Positions 1-7,192 of a stretch of 25,493 bases of DNA are shown piece by piece. The notes under the pieces were generated by a model. The model was given only the letters and a program-made list of their open reading frames with translations. It was not told the DNA's origin and did no database searches. The stretch spans positions 1 through 25,493 of the forward strand of contig JAZNBQ010000031.1 in assembly GCA_045587065.1 (NCBI GenBank), in the 5' to 3' direction. The first letter of the stretch is position 1. Every line of letters starts with the position of its first letter. The translations under genes were made by a program, and so were the position numbers. This DNA is from SFWF01 sp045587065 (lineage in GTDB: Bacteria > Bacillota > Clostridia > Oscillospirales > Acutalibacteraceae).

Positions 1-26
1 AATCCGTTAATAGCAACTTTAACCAT
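1..26 (-). CDS. gap: Start of type I glyceraldehyde-3-phosphate dehydrogenase (partial, runs off left edge)
   Basis: Only the first eight codons and two bases are present; read on the minus strand they give MVKVAINGF. This is the hallmark N-terminus of type I GAPDH, the first strand and start of the NAD-binding GxGxxG turn (family sequence continues GRIGR). GAPDH is the glycolytic enzyme that oxidises glyceraldehyde-3-phosphate to 1,3-bisphosphoglycerate in the cytoplasm. The ATG sits 7 nt behind a perfect AGGAGGT ribosome binding site (34-40) and below a good sigma-A promoter (57-85). The call rests on nine residues plus the strong expression signals, so another Rossmann protein is possible but less likely. 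Confidence 0.78.
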
Positions 27-56
27 TGGAATAACCTCCTAAAATTTTCTTTTTAT

Positions 57-85
57 ATTTTACCCTAAATAATTGTTTTTTGCAA
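57..85 (-). promoter_or_regulatory. Sigma-A promoter of gap
   Basis: On the minus strand TTGCAA (80-85) is followed by a 17-nt spacer and TAAAAT (57-62). Transcription would start near position 50, leaving a leader of about 24 nt that holds the AGGAGGT ribosome binding site of gap. Confidence 0.6.
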
Positions 86-176
86 GTAGTTCGTTGAAAA
101 TTTAACAATATTTTTTAGAAAATCAGTATTTTTGTTAAAATATGGTCATTAAACATTGAAAAAGAGAGTGAAATTA

Positions 177-749
177 GTGCAATTTAACCCCGCAAACAAG
201 GAAAGGTATGCCGCCGTTTTACGAAATATAATTGCAAATCGTTTGATAAATGAAAAAGATATATTAAAAAACCTAAAACTTTTAAAAATAATTTCGGTTT
301 TCTCTGCCCTTAACAGAGAGAAAATAATGGAAAATGTGAATTTGCCAAAAAACATCCAAAATCTTTTAAATAAAGCCTATTTAAAATACAAAGAACAGGG
401 GAAATTTTTAAATTTTGCATTTCAAGGAAACCAAAACTACCAAATAGATTATAATCTTTTAAAGCTTTTGATTTTGGAACTTGTTTCATCTCCCATAAAA
501 GATGAGTGTTTCTTTAAAGGAATATTTTTAGAAAATCGAATAATTTTTGTAGTTAAAAAGGCAGAGCAAACCCAAATAGCAAAAGCACTTATAAAAAAAC
601 TAAATGGCATAGTTTTAAAAGAAAGGACAGAAAGCAACTTTGCAGTTATGCTTTCTGCCCCTTGTATTTTAAAAACGGAAGATTCAATTGAAGATACCGA
701 GGATTTTAAAAATCCTTTCTCCACTGTTAATATTATGCTTTTTCGATAA
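177..749 (+). CDS. Small protein resembling a degenerate histidine-kinase-type (GHKL) ATPase domain
   Basis: A 190-residue cytoplasmic protein with no signal peptide or membrane segment. Its C-terminal half follows the order of a HATPase_c domain. A segment resembling the N-box helix (DYNLLKLLILELVSSPIK) stands where kinases have D..LL..L..NLL.NA.K, and near the end AKALIKKLNGIVLKE resembles the last helix and strand (LV..LGG.I...S..G). The N-box asparagines and the DxGxG nucleotide loop are missing, so ATP binding and kinase activity are unlikely. I chose GTG at 177 because AAAGAGAG (160-167) lies 9 nt upstream. A TTG at 156 would add seven residues but has no ribosome binding site. A weak promoter, TTTAGA (114-119) with 16 nt to TAAAAT (136-141), fits the later start. 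The gene is divergent from gap and its last 17 bp overlap the convergent FAD-protein gene. The coding region is real; the GHKL assignment is my inference. Confidence 0.6.
   Translation: MQFNPANKERYAAVLRNIIANRLINEKDILKNLKLLKIISVFSALNREKIMENVNLPKNIQNLLNKAYLKYKEQGKFLNFAFQGNQNYQIDYNLLKLLILELVSSPIKDECFFKGIFLENRIIFVVKKAEQTQIAKALIKKLNGIVLKERTESNFAVMLSAPCILKTEDSIEDTEDFKNPFSTVNIMLFR
617..657 (-). terminator. Candidate terminator of the minus-strand operon, inside the opposing gene
   Basis: A 9-bp perfect inverted repeat (CAGAAAGCA at 628-636 and TGCTTTCTG at 649-657) with a 12-nt loop is followed, on the minus strand, by the pyrimidine-rich run TCCTTTCTTTT. It lies about 75 bp beyond the last stop codon of the six-gene operon and inside the coding sequence of the convergent gene. 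The stem is not GC-rich and the U-tract is interrupted, so this is tentative. Confidence 0.35.
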
Positions 750-2310
750 TTTTTTCGGCACATTTAATGCCGTCTACCGCCGCAGACATAATGCCACCTG
801 CATACCCTGCACCCTCTCCGCAAGGGTAAATACCTTTAATGTTTACACAAGTCAAATCTTCTCCTCTTAAAATTCTCACAGGAGAGGAGCTTCTGCTTTC
901 AGGAGCCGTAATAACCGCACCATCATTTGCAAAACCTGAAATTTTCTTATTAAACGCTAAAATGCCTTTTTTAAGGGAGTCTGTTATAAAATCAGGGAAA
1001 ATAGAACTGATTTTGCAGTAAAGGGCATTGGGAAGAACGCTTGGTTTAACGGTAGCCTCACATTCTTTATCATACAAAAAACTGCCAAGGGTTTCCACAG
1101 GAACGCCTTTGCCCTGTGTAATGTTATAAGCTGCACTTTCAATTTTCTGTTGAAATTTCACACCTGCAAGAACGTCATCGCCGTCAAAATCAGAGGGTTT
1201 TACCTCGGTTAAAACCGCACTGTTTGCGTTTTCGCCGTCTCGCGCAGAATAACTCATGCCGTTAACCGCAAGTCTAGCTTCTTCACTGGAAGCATTAACC
1301 ACAAAACCGCCGGGACACATACAAAAGGTGTAAACACCTCGTCCGTTTTCAAGATGTGTGGCGAGTTTGTAGTCGGCTGCAGGAAGATAAGGACTATCGC
1401 AAAAATCTCCGTATAATGCGCGGTTTATGTCACTTTGTTTATGCTCAATTCTAACCCCTACTGCAAAGGGCTTTCTGACCATCTCTATTCCAAGGTCTTT
1501 TAACATACCAAAGGTATCTCTTGCCGAATGACCAATGGCTAAAATTAAATCTTCACAAGGAAGAATATATTCTTTTTCGTTTTCGCAAACTTTTAATTTA
1601 GATACCTTGTCACCTTCAAGATTAATGCCAATAAGTTTGTTGGAAAACCTTACTTCTCCGCCAAGAGAGATTATTTTGTTTCGAATGTTTTTAACTACAC
1701 ACTTTAAAATATCTGTTCCAATATGAGGCTTGGCATCGGTTAAAATATCTTCTTTGGCGCCGTTTTCTGTAAAAACATTAAGTACCGCGCCGCATCTGAT
1801 ATCTTTAATTCCTGTAGCTAACTTTCCGTCAGAAAAGGTTCCTGCACCGCCCTCGCCAAACTGAACGTTGGATTCCGTATCAAGCTTTCCGCCTTGCCAA
1901 AAGCTTTCAACGTCCAAAAATCTTTCGTCAACAGCCTTGCCACGCTCTAAAACAATAGGCTTTAAGCCTGCAACTGCCAATGTGTATGCCGCAAACATAC
2001 CTGCCGGACCAAAACCTACAACAACAGGACGAGAAGAACTTTTTATGTTGGTTGCAAACTTATATTCTTTTGTCTTATAAATTTGTGCGGATTTAAGTCT
2101 GCGAGCTATCTTTTCCTCATTTCCCACTACCGAAATAAGCACCGAGCAACAAAAATGAATATCTTGTTTTCTTCTGGCATCAATGCTTTTTCTGTAAAGA
2201 GTGGCAGAAGCAATATTAAGCCCCTTTAGTTCAGGGGCTTTTTTTATTTCTTCTTTTAAATTGCTAAAATCAGTAGACAAAGGAAGTTTTACATTTGTTA
2301 CAAGTATCAT
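733..2310 (-). CDS. COG2509-type FAD-dependent oxidoreductase, function unknown
   Basis: A 525-residue soluble flavoprotein. The N-terminal 90 or so residues form the small alpha/beta extension usual in this family. A dinucleotide-binding motif GFGPAG follows at 99-104 with an acidic strand end (VLERG) that would bind the FAD ribose. GEGGAGTFSDGKL is a conserved signature of this uncharacterised dehydrogenase family, and the C-terminus closes the FAD site with CGEGAGYAGG (497-506). Length is normal for the family and nothing key is missing. It is the last gene of the operon, 13 bp behind the esterase gene. The ribosome binding site is weak, so translation may be coupled to the gene before it. 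The substrate is unknown. A second, unrelated flavoprotein is two genes upstream. Confidence 0.85.
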   Translation of the reverse strand: MILVTNVKLPLSTDFSNLKEEIKKAPELKGLNIASATLYRKSIDARRKQDIHFCCSVLISVVGNEEKIARRLKSAQIYKTKEYKFATNIKSSSRPVVVGFGPAGMFAAYTLAVAGLKPIVLERGKAVDERFLDVESFWQGGKLDTESNVQFGEGGAGTFSDGKLATGIKDIRCGAVLNVFTENGAKEDILTDAKPHIGTDILKCVVKNIRNKIISLGGEVRFSNKLIGINLEGDKVSKLKVCENEKEYILPCEDLILAIGHSARDTFGMLKDLGIEMVRKPFAVGVRIEHKQSDINRALYGDFCDSPYLPAADYKLATHLENGRGVYTFCMCPGGFVVNASSEEARLAVNGMSYSARDGENANSAVLTEVKPSDFDGDDVLAGVKFQQKIESAAYNITQGKGVPVETLGSFLYDKECEATVKPSVLPNALYCKISSIFPDFITDSLKKGILAFNKKISGFANDGAVITAPESRSSSPVRILRGEDLTCVNIKGIYPCGEGAGYAGGIMSAAVDGIKCAEKIIEKA

Positions 2311-2323
2311 ATTTCATCTAAAT

Positions 2324-3949
2324 CTAATTTTTTTTATGTTTAAAATCTAAAAAGAAAACAATTCCTGCAACGGCAATAAGGATTGCAAACACACTGAAGA
2401 GAATAATTATTAACAAAGTTTTATTAGATTTTGTATTTTGTTGACCTTCACTTTCTATGCTTTCCTCATAGGTTGATACATTGTCACCGCTAACATTATT
2501 TATTTCGGAATTGCTAGTTATATTTTGTTGGTTGTTTGCGGGTCTGCTTTGAACACCCGGATTTTCTTTTGATGGAGTAGATGAACTTTTTGTACTGTCA
2601 GGCTTATTTTGGGTGTTGTTACCTGTATTTTGTGAAGTAGACGAACTGGTAGTATTGCCACTGGGATTGTTTTGGGTGTTGTTACCTGTGCTTTGTGAAG
2701 TAGATGAACTGGTAGTATTGCCACTGGGTTTGTTTTGGGTATTGCCACTGGGTTTGTTTTGGGTGTTGCCACTGGGTTTGTTTTGAGAATTATTATCGCT
2801 TTTTGTTATGCCCTTAATGAAATCTGCAAGTTTTGTTGCATAGGTTTCTTGAGTATCAAGATTAGGATGTCCATTGCCCCCCGAAGTGTTTTTTGGCAAT
2901 GCTAAAGAGTAAAATCCTAAGTCGGCACCGCCTGCCTCTTTAATCACGCTGGTAATAAGGGAATCTGCACCACTGGTCATCATACCGTGAATCCAAATTA
3001 TTTTAGCATTGGGTTGTTTTTGCTTTACAAGGTCAAGCATTTTTTTAAATTCTTCTTTTACATAATCCAGGCTTTTACCACAAGACTTATAGGTATTAAT
3101 GTCGTTTGTACCAAGGGCTAAAACAACAATGTCAGGAGAAGGGTTAAAATTATAATTTTTAGTAGTATCCGAAAAATATCTTAATTTTGGATATACTGTT
3201 TGCATTGAAACGGGATTTTTGCCCCAACCTATTCCATCACTTGCGGTTATACCGCTATTGGCAATTATAGAGTAATCGGCATTAAGTTTTTTAGCCGTTA
3301 AATAAGGCCAACCTCTGGTAGCGTCCTGGTAAAGAGGAGCACCCTCGGTTCCCAGGTTACCGGTTGTCAAACTGCCATAACTCGCAGTAACGGAATCTCC
3401 TATAAATTCCACATAAAGTTCATTTTTGTTTTCTGCCGCTAAAATCTCACCGTTTAGCGTAATGCTTTGAATTCCAAAGGCACCATGTGAGGCCTCTGTT
3501 TGTTTGAGAATTTCAATGGTATGAACACCCGATGGCAGATTTTCAGCAATGGTAAAGGTGCTTGTTCCGCTTTTTGAAATTCTAAATGGATAATTTGTTG
3601 AATTTGATTTCCAATTGCTTGAACTGTTGTCGGCAGGTATACGTTGATTTTCATACTGAACTACACCGTCAACAATAACAGTAAAGTATAAACCATAGCT
3701 TGAAGAGGTTGAGATTCGAGTGGTATTTAATTTAATAGAAACGTCACCTGAACAATTAGCCTTAAATTTTATGCCGGAAGCAGACCAATCTAAAAAAAGT
3801 GCGTTGTCAACAATTTCGGTTCTTCCTTGGCTTATGTATTTGCCTTTAAGGTCGGTAATATTAAAGGTAGTTGTTGCTGCAAAAGCAGGAACAGTAAAAG
3901 AGCTTATCAGTAAAAACATGCAAAGGAAGAAAACTATAATTTTTTTCAT
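2324..3949 (-). CDS. Membrane-anchored SGNH esterase, carbohydrate esterase family 2-like, with repeat stalk
   Basis: A 541-residue secreted enzyme, probably removing O-acetyl groups from a polysaccharide. A signal peptide (1-24, ending AFA) leads into a jelly-roll-like beta domain (about 35-168) as in CE2 enzymes. The SGNH hydrolase domain (about 178-382) shows GDS with the nucleophile Ser186, SG at 232-233, GTND with Asn282, and the histidine block GHPN with His361. A low-complexity stalk rich in Asn, Gln, Ser, Thr and Pro spans 384-508, and one membrane helix (511-535) with a short basic tail (KHKK) ends the protein. There is no LPxTG, so anchoring is by the helix. GAGGTG lies about 7 nt before the ATG. 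It is 13 bp behind the flavoprotein gene in the operon. It could also act on peptidoglycan O-acetyl groups; the substrate cannot be read from sequence. Confidence 0.85.
   Translation of the reverse strand: MKKIIVFFLCMFLLISSFTVPAFAATTTFNITDLKGKYISQGRTEIVDNALFLDWSASGIKFKANCSGDVSIKLNTTRISTSSSYGLYFTVIVDGVVQYENQRIPADNSSSNWKSNSTNYPFRISKSGTSTFTIAENLPSGVHTIEILKQTEASHGAFGIQSITLNGEILAAENKNELYVEFIGDSVTASYGSLTTGNLGTEGAPLYQDATRGWPYLTAKKLNADYSIIANSGITASDGIGWGKNPVSMQTVYPKLRYFSDTTKNYNFNPSPDIVVLALGTNDINTYKSCGKSLDYVKEEFKKMLDLVKQKQPNAKIIWIHGMMTSGADSLITSVIKEAGGADLGFYSLALPKNTSGGNGHPNLDTQETYATKLADFIKGITKSDNNSQNKPSGNTQNKPSGNTQNKPSGNTTSSSTSQSTGNNTQNNPSGNTTSSSTSQNTGNNTQNKPDSTKSSSTPSKENPGVQSRPANNQQNITSNSEINNVSGDNVSTYEESIESEGQQNTKSNKTLLIIILFSVFAILIAVAGIVFFLDFKHKKN
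2600..2785 (-). repeat. Tandem repeats coding for the stalk of the esterase
   Basis: Three 24-bp units code for NKPSGNTQ-type octapeptides (about 2711-2782). They run into two larger 63-bp units that share TTSSSTSQ, TGNNTQN and PSGNT. Copies are nearly identical at DNA level and all keep the reading frame. Such repeats can change copy number by slippage or recombination, altering stalk length between strains. Confidence 0.85.
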
Positions 3950-3962
3950 AATAATACACCTC

Positions 3963-5195
3963 TTATTTTATATATCCAACGGCAGATTTTGCCGCTAAAA
4001 TTCCACTGCTCCATGCCCATTTTAAGTTGAAGCCGCCGCAGTCTCCGTCAATGTCAAGAATTTCTCCGGCTGCAAAAAGACCCGGAATAATTTTTGACAT
4101 CATAGTTTTACTGTCAAATAACGAGGTAGCAAGACCACCTGCAGTAACCTGAGAGTTAACAAAACCGGTGTGCCCCAAAACCTTGAATTTAAAGGATTTA
4201 AGGGCGTCCGCAATTTTTTCTATGTCCTTTTTGTCGAGACTGCACACTTCTTGAGAAAGTTTGAATCCGCAGTATTTTAAAACAACCTGTCCCAGTCTCT
4301 TATTTAAAAGACCTGTAAAAAACTCTTCAAGACTGCGCTCTTTAAGTGTTTGCACTCTGTTTTCTAAAAGGGTTAAAAGCTCTGCTTTGCTTTTGTCAGA
4401 AAACAGGTCAAGAAAAATATAATATTCGCCTTCGTCTCTGAACGCATTTCTTGAAATTTGCATAATAGGGGGGCCCGAAAGACCATAATCGCAGAAAAGT
4501 ACCTCGCCAAACTCTTGACGTACCAAAAAATTTTCTTTGTAAAGACCTGCTAAAGCATCAATTTTAATACCCTTTAGCTGTTTTACAAAATCGGTTTCGG
4601 TCTTTATCTGCACAATAGCAGGGGAGGCCTTAACTCCCTTGTGACCTAAGTCTTTGAGCAGTCGGTAGACCGAGCCGTCGGAGCCTAACTTTTCGCCACC
4701 TGAAAAAAGACCTGCGGCAACAATAAGAGCCTTGGTATGTATTTGGAAGCCCTCGCCTGAAACAGTAAAGATTTTACCTTTCTTTATTTCTTTTACTGTA
4801 TGAGAGCAAAGAATTTCCACACCAAGTCTTGCACACTCAAAGCGCAAACAGTCTACTACAGACGATGCCTGAAAGGAAGAGGGGTATAGTTTACCGTTTT
4901 CCTCAGAAAACTCTATACCAATAGCAGAAAAGAAATCTTTTATCTTCTCATTAGAGAACGTGTCTAATGCAAAGCCGGCAAAAGAGGTATCTTCTCCGTG
5001 AAAACGAGCAAGAGATTCGTCGGTATTAGAAATATTACATCTTCCGTTTCCGGTAGTAATAAGCTTTTTGCCAACGCGGTCAAGCTTTTCTAAAACGGTT
5101 ACCGAAAGATTAGGGTTTTCTTTTTTGGCGGTAATGGCAGAGGCAAGTCCTGCCGCGCCACCGCCAATAATTAAAAGGTCTTTTAAATCAGACAT
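3963..5195 (-). CDS. HI0933/BaiN-family NAD(P)/FAD-dependent oxidoreductase
   Basis: A 410-residue cytoplasmic flavoprotein of the HI0933 (TIGR00275) family. It starts with the FAD-binding motif GGGAAG (11-16), followed by the family signature TGNGRCN (48-54), and ends with GEILDIDGDCGGFN and the WAWSSG segment typical of the family. Full length. The family is widespread and poorly understood. One member, BaiN of a bile-acid dehydroxylating Clostridium, has been linked to bile acid reduction, but no other bai genes are here, so that role should not be assumed. GAGGTG lies 5 nt before the ATG. Nine bases separate it from the transporter gene upstream and 13 from the esterase gene downstream, consistent with one operon. 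Confidence 0.88.
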   Translation of the reverse strand: MSDLKDLLIIGGGAAGLASAITAKKENPNLSVTVLEKLDRVGKKLITTGNGRCNISNTDESLARFHGEDTSFAGFALDTFSNEKIKDFFSAIGIEFSEENGKLYPSSFQASSVVDCLRFECARLGVEILCSHTVKEIKKGKIFTVSGEGFQIHTKALIVAAGLFSGGEKLGSDGSVYRLLKDLGHKGVKASPAIVQIKTETDFVKQLKGIKIDALAGLYKENFLVRQEFGEVLFCDYGLSGPPIMQISRNAFRDEGEYYIFLDLFSDKSKAELLTLLENRVQTLKERSLEEFFTGLLNKRLGQVVLKYCGFKLSQEVCSLDKKDIEKIADALKSFKFKVLGHTGFVNSQVTAGGLATSLFDSKTMMSKIIPGLFAAGEILDIDGDCGGFNLKWAWSSGILAAKSAVGYIK

Positions 5196-5204
5196 TTTTC
5201 ACCT

Positions 5205-5780
5205 CTAAAATTTAAAGATAATACCAATAACTGCGCCAATGCCGATATATACAATAGGATGCTTTTTAAATTTAAAAACGCCAAAAAGCATAAGGGCAAA
5301 AAGCACAATTTCTTTAATATTAACAACTTCTAAAAAGGTTACGCCGCTAAAGTTGAAGAAGATAGGAAGAGCTACCCTTAAAAGAGAAATTGCCAAAAGA
5401 CCAATAACAGCAGGCCTTAGTGAATAAAAAACGTCGTTTACAATTTTGTTCTCTTTAAATTTTTCTAAGAACTTTGCAACTATTAAAATAACAATAATGC
5501 TGGGGAGTATAAGGGAGAGGGTAGCCACAATGCCACCTAAAATTCCTAAAAGAGGTCCACCCTCAAGAAGTCCTGCCCTGTAACCTGCGTAGGTTGCCAT
5601 ATTTACGCCAATAGGACCGGGGGTAGACTCGGAAATAGCAATCATATCGGTAAGCTCGCTCTGAGTGTACCAGTCATATCGGTTTGCAATGTCCATAAGA
5701 AAAGGAATGGTTGCAAGTCCGCCGCCTATGGCAAAAAGACCGGTCTTAAAGAACTCGAAGAATAAATATATAAAAGTCAT
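5205..5780 (-). CDS. Chromate transporter family protein, second half of a split pair
   Basis: A 191-residue membrane protein made of one CHR domain. It has the family motif FAIGGGLATIPF near the start and TPGPIGVNMATYAGY after the first segments, then several hydrophobic helices and a final one ending at the C-terminus. Full-length ChrA proteins have two such domains fused; this gene and the one before it encode the two halves separately, the short-chain CHR arrangement. Two halves would form a heterodimeric transporter. AAGGAGG lies about 9 nt before the ATG, and only 1 bp separates it from the first half. Chromate is the known substrate of some members, but many are annotated only by homology, and the physiological anion here is unknown. 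Confidence 0.88.
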   Translation of the reverse strand: MTFIYLFFEFFKTGLFAIGGGLATIPFLMDIANRYDWYTQSELTDMIAISESTPGPIGVNMATYAGYRAGLLEGGPLLGILGGIVATLSLILPSIIVILIVAKFLEKFKENKIVNDVFYSLRPAVIGLLAISLLRVALPIFFNFSGVTFLEVVNIKEIVLFALMLFGVFKFKKHPIVYIGIGAVIGIIFKF

Positions 5781-5781
5781 A

Positions 5782-6333
5782 TTATTTATCCTCCTTTTTA
5801 TCAGTAACCGCTTTGAAAATCACACCTGCAACGGCAGCAGCAATAATCACCATAATAGGAGAAATAAAGTCCACAAAGAAAATAAGAATAAAAGAAATAA
5901 GGGCTACAGCGCCTGTAAAAATATCTTTTATTCCTGATTTGGAAAGTTTTAAAATGGCCTGAAGTATAAGGGCACAAACGGCAACGCTAATACCTGCAAA
6001 GGCGTGGTCAATAATTTGGTTACCTGCAAAAAAACTTAAAACCGATGCCAGAAGAGAGATTATTATAATAGAAGGGGTAATTACGCCAAGGGTTGCAAAA
6101 ATGCCACCTAAAATGCCTTTCCTTTTGTAGCCGATAAAGGTTGCGGTATTAACGGCTATAATACCCGGAGTACATTGACCCACAGCAAAGTAATTCATAA
6201 TTTCTTCCATAGTAACGAACTTGCGATTTGTTACAAGCTCACGTTCCAGCATAGGAAGCATAGCGTAGCCACCACCAAAGGTCATTGCACCAATTTTAAA
6301 AAACAGACCGTATAGGGTTAACAGTTCTTTCAA
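5782..6333 (-). CDS. Chromate transporter family protein, first half of a split pair
   Basis: A 183-residue membrane protein with one CHR domain: FGGGYAMLPMLERE near the N-terminus, QCTPGIIAVNTATFIGY after it, then hydrophobic helices with a basic C-terminal tail (DKKEDK). It pairs with the gene 1 bp downstream. The start is a TTG immediately following the TAA of the trmO-like gene, and its ribosome binding site GGAGAG lies inside the last trmO codons, so translation is very likely coupled to trmO. Substrate is inferred only from family; chromate, sulfate or another oxyanion are all possible. Confidence 0.87.
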   Translation of the reverse strand: MKELLTLYGLFFKIGAMTFGGGYAMLPMLERELVTNRKFVTMEEIMNYFAVGQCTPGIIAVNTATFIGYKRKGILGGIFATLGVITPSIIIISLLASVLSFFAGNQIIDHAFAGISVAVCALILQAILKLSKSGIKDIFTGAVALISFILIFFVDFISPIMVIIAAAVAGVIFKAVTDKKEDK

Positions 6334-7044
6334 TTATTTCTCTCCATTCTTAATTTTATCAATACTGATAATTGTTAATATATCATTTTTTACAGAAAAT
6401 TTAATTTCAAACTGAGCAAAATTCATTATATAAATTCTGTCAGGGTCATTTTGGTAAGCAGGTCTTGGGTCTTGCTGCAAAACGCCTTCTAGCGCGCGGC
6501 GCTTTTCCTCCTTTAAGATGCTGTGACAGTTTTCAGCAAAAACGACCGAAAGAGTTTTTTTAGGTGTTTCGTCTGTAAATCCGCCAAAAGCGTTTGGATG
6601 AGCATCTGCATAAGGAATGTAGGGTTTAATATCGAAAATAGGAGTGCCGTCTAAAAGGTCGGCCCCTGCAATATGCAAAACAACACCATCTTCTTTAGTC
6701 TTTTCAATTTTTTCAAGTTTTACACAGGAAAGACCAATGGGATTTGGCCTGAAAGGGGAGCGAGTTGCAAAAACTCCCATATATTTGTTGCCGCCAAGCC
6801 TTGGGGGTCTTACCTTGGGAGACCAGTTTTCTCTTATTGCCTGAGAAAATTTCCAAATAAGCCAGATATGAGAAAAACCTTCAAGACCATTAAAGGCGTT
6901 AAAGTCGTTAAATTCGTCCTCAAAGACAATTTGCGCTTTCAGTTCATTTACAAGTCCGCTTTGTCTCGGAATGCCAAATTTTTCGGAGAAATCACTCTTT
7001 ATATGACCAATTTCTTTCATATTAAAAGTATTATACATAACCAT
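6334..7044 (-). CDS. trmO: TrmO-like tRNA (N6-threonylcarbamoyladenosine37-N6)-methyltransferase
   Basis: A 236-residue protein of the TsaA/VirR/TrmO family (UPF0066), which methylates t6A at position 37 of certain tRNAs using SAM. Recognisable family elements are GIPRQSGL, FSHIWLIW, the strongly conserved SPFRPNPIGLS and DGTPIFDIKPYIPYAD. A C-terminal extension of the usual size follows. A longer reading from TTG at 7089 is excluded because that codon is itself part of the -35 box and the promoter lies between it and the real gene. The choice is between ATG 7044 (4 nt from AGGAGG) and ATG 7038 (10 nt from it); both are workable. It heads the six-gene operon. Confidence 0.87.
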   Translation of the reverse strand: MVMYNTFNMKEIGHIKSDFSEKFGIPRQSGLVNELKAQIVFEDEFNDFNAFNGLEGFSHIWLIWKFSQAIRENWSPKVRPPRLGGNKYMGVFATRSPFRPNPIGLSCVKLEKIEKTKEDGVVLHIAGADLLDGTPIFDIKPYIPYADAHPNAFGGFTDETPKKTLSVVFAENCHSILKEEKRRALEGVLQQDPRPAYQNDPDRIYIMNFAQFEIKFSVKNDILTIISIDKIKNGEK

Positions 7045-7060
7045 AAATCCTCCTAATATA

Positions 7061-7089
7061 ATTATAGAATTAAATTGCCGAAATGTCAA
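7061..7089 (-). promoter_or_regulatory. Consensus sigma-A promoter of the trmO-led operon
   Basis: On the minus strand TTGACA (7084-7089), a 17-nt spacer and TATAAT (7061-7066) match the consensus perfectly. The start point would be near 7054, the first base of the AGGAGG ribosome binding site (7049-7054), so the untranslated leader is only about 10-16 nt. Confidence 0.85.
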
Positions 7090-7136
7090 TATTAGGTTTA
7101 GGTGACAATATTAAGAAATTACCACAATATATTGAC
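7084..7136. promoter_or_regulatory. Repeated TGWCAATATTA elements between divergent promoters (possible operator)
   Basis: TGTCAATATTA (7084-7094) is repeated directly as TGACAATATTA (7103-7113). The first nine bases recur inverted as ATATTGACA near 7128-7136, where CAATATATTG (7124-7133) is itself a palindrome. The outer copies overlap the -35 boxes of both divergent promoters. Part of the similarity is forced by the -35 consensus, so a regulator site is only a suggestion. Confidence 0.35.
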
Positions 7137-7160
7137 ACAAACCGACAGAATTGGTATAAT
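7132..7160 (+). promoter_or_regulatory. Extended -10 sigma-A promoter of the dockerin/cohesin operon
   Basis: TTGACA (7132-7137), 17-nt spacer, TATAAT (7155-7160) preceded by TGG, giving an extended -10 (TGGTATAAT). The start would be near 7167, with AAAAGGAA (7177-7184) 8 nt before the ATG. This is as strong a vegetative promoter as the window contains. Confidence 0.88.
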
Positions 7161-7192
7161 TAGAGTGTATTTAATGAAAAGGAATTACATAT

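Noticed and set aside
2518..2772. An 84-residue open frame within the repeats
   Set aside because: It is a shifted-frame reading of the tandem repeats inside the esterase gene on the same strand.
2600..2785. A CRISPR-like or non-coding repeat array
   Set aside because: The repeats have no unique spacers, keep the reading frame of the esterase and encode a low-complexity stalk.
3850..3949. Sortase-type (LPxTG) anchoring of the esterase
   Set aside because: No LPxTG motif precedes the C-terminal helix; only a plain membrane helix with a basic tail is present.
3963..5195. A bile acid 7-dehydroxylation gene (baiN)
   Set aside because: The family match is real, but no other bai genes are present and most family members have no link to bile acids.
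6673..7056. A 127-residue plus-strand open frame over trmO
   Set aside because: It is antisense to trmO, which has clear family motifs; it has no ribosome binding site or recognisable sequence.
7045..7089. A longer trmO starting at TTG 7089
   Set aside because: That TTG is the start of the -35 box TTGACA, and the promoter and AGGAGG site lie downstream of it.
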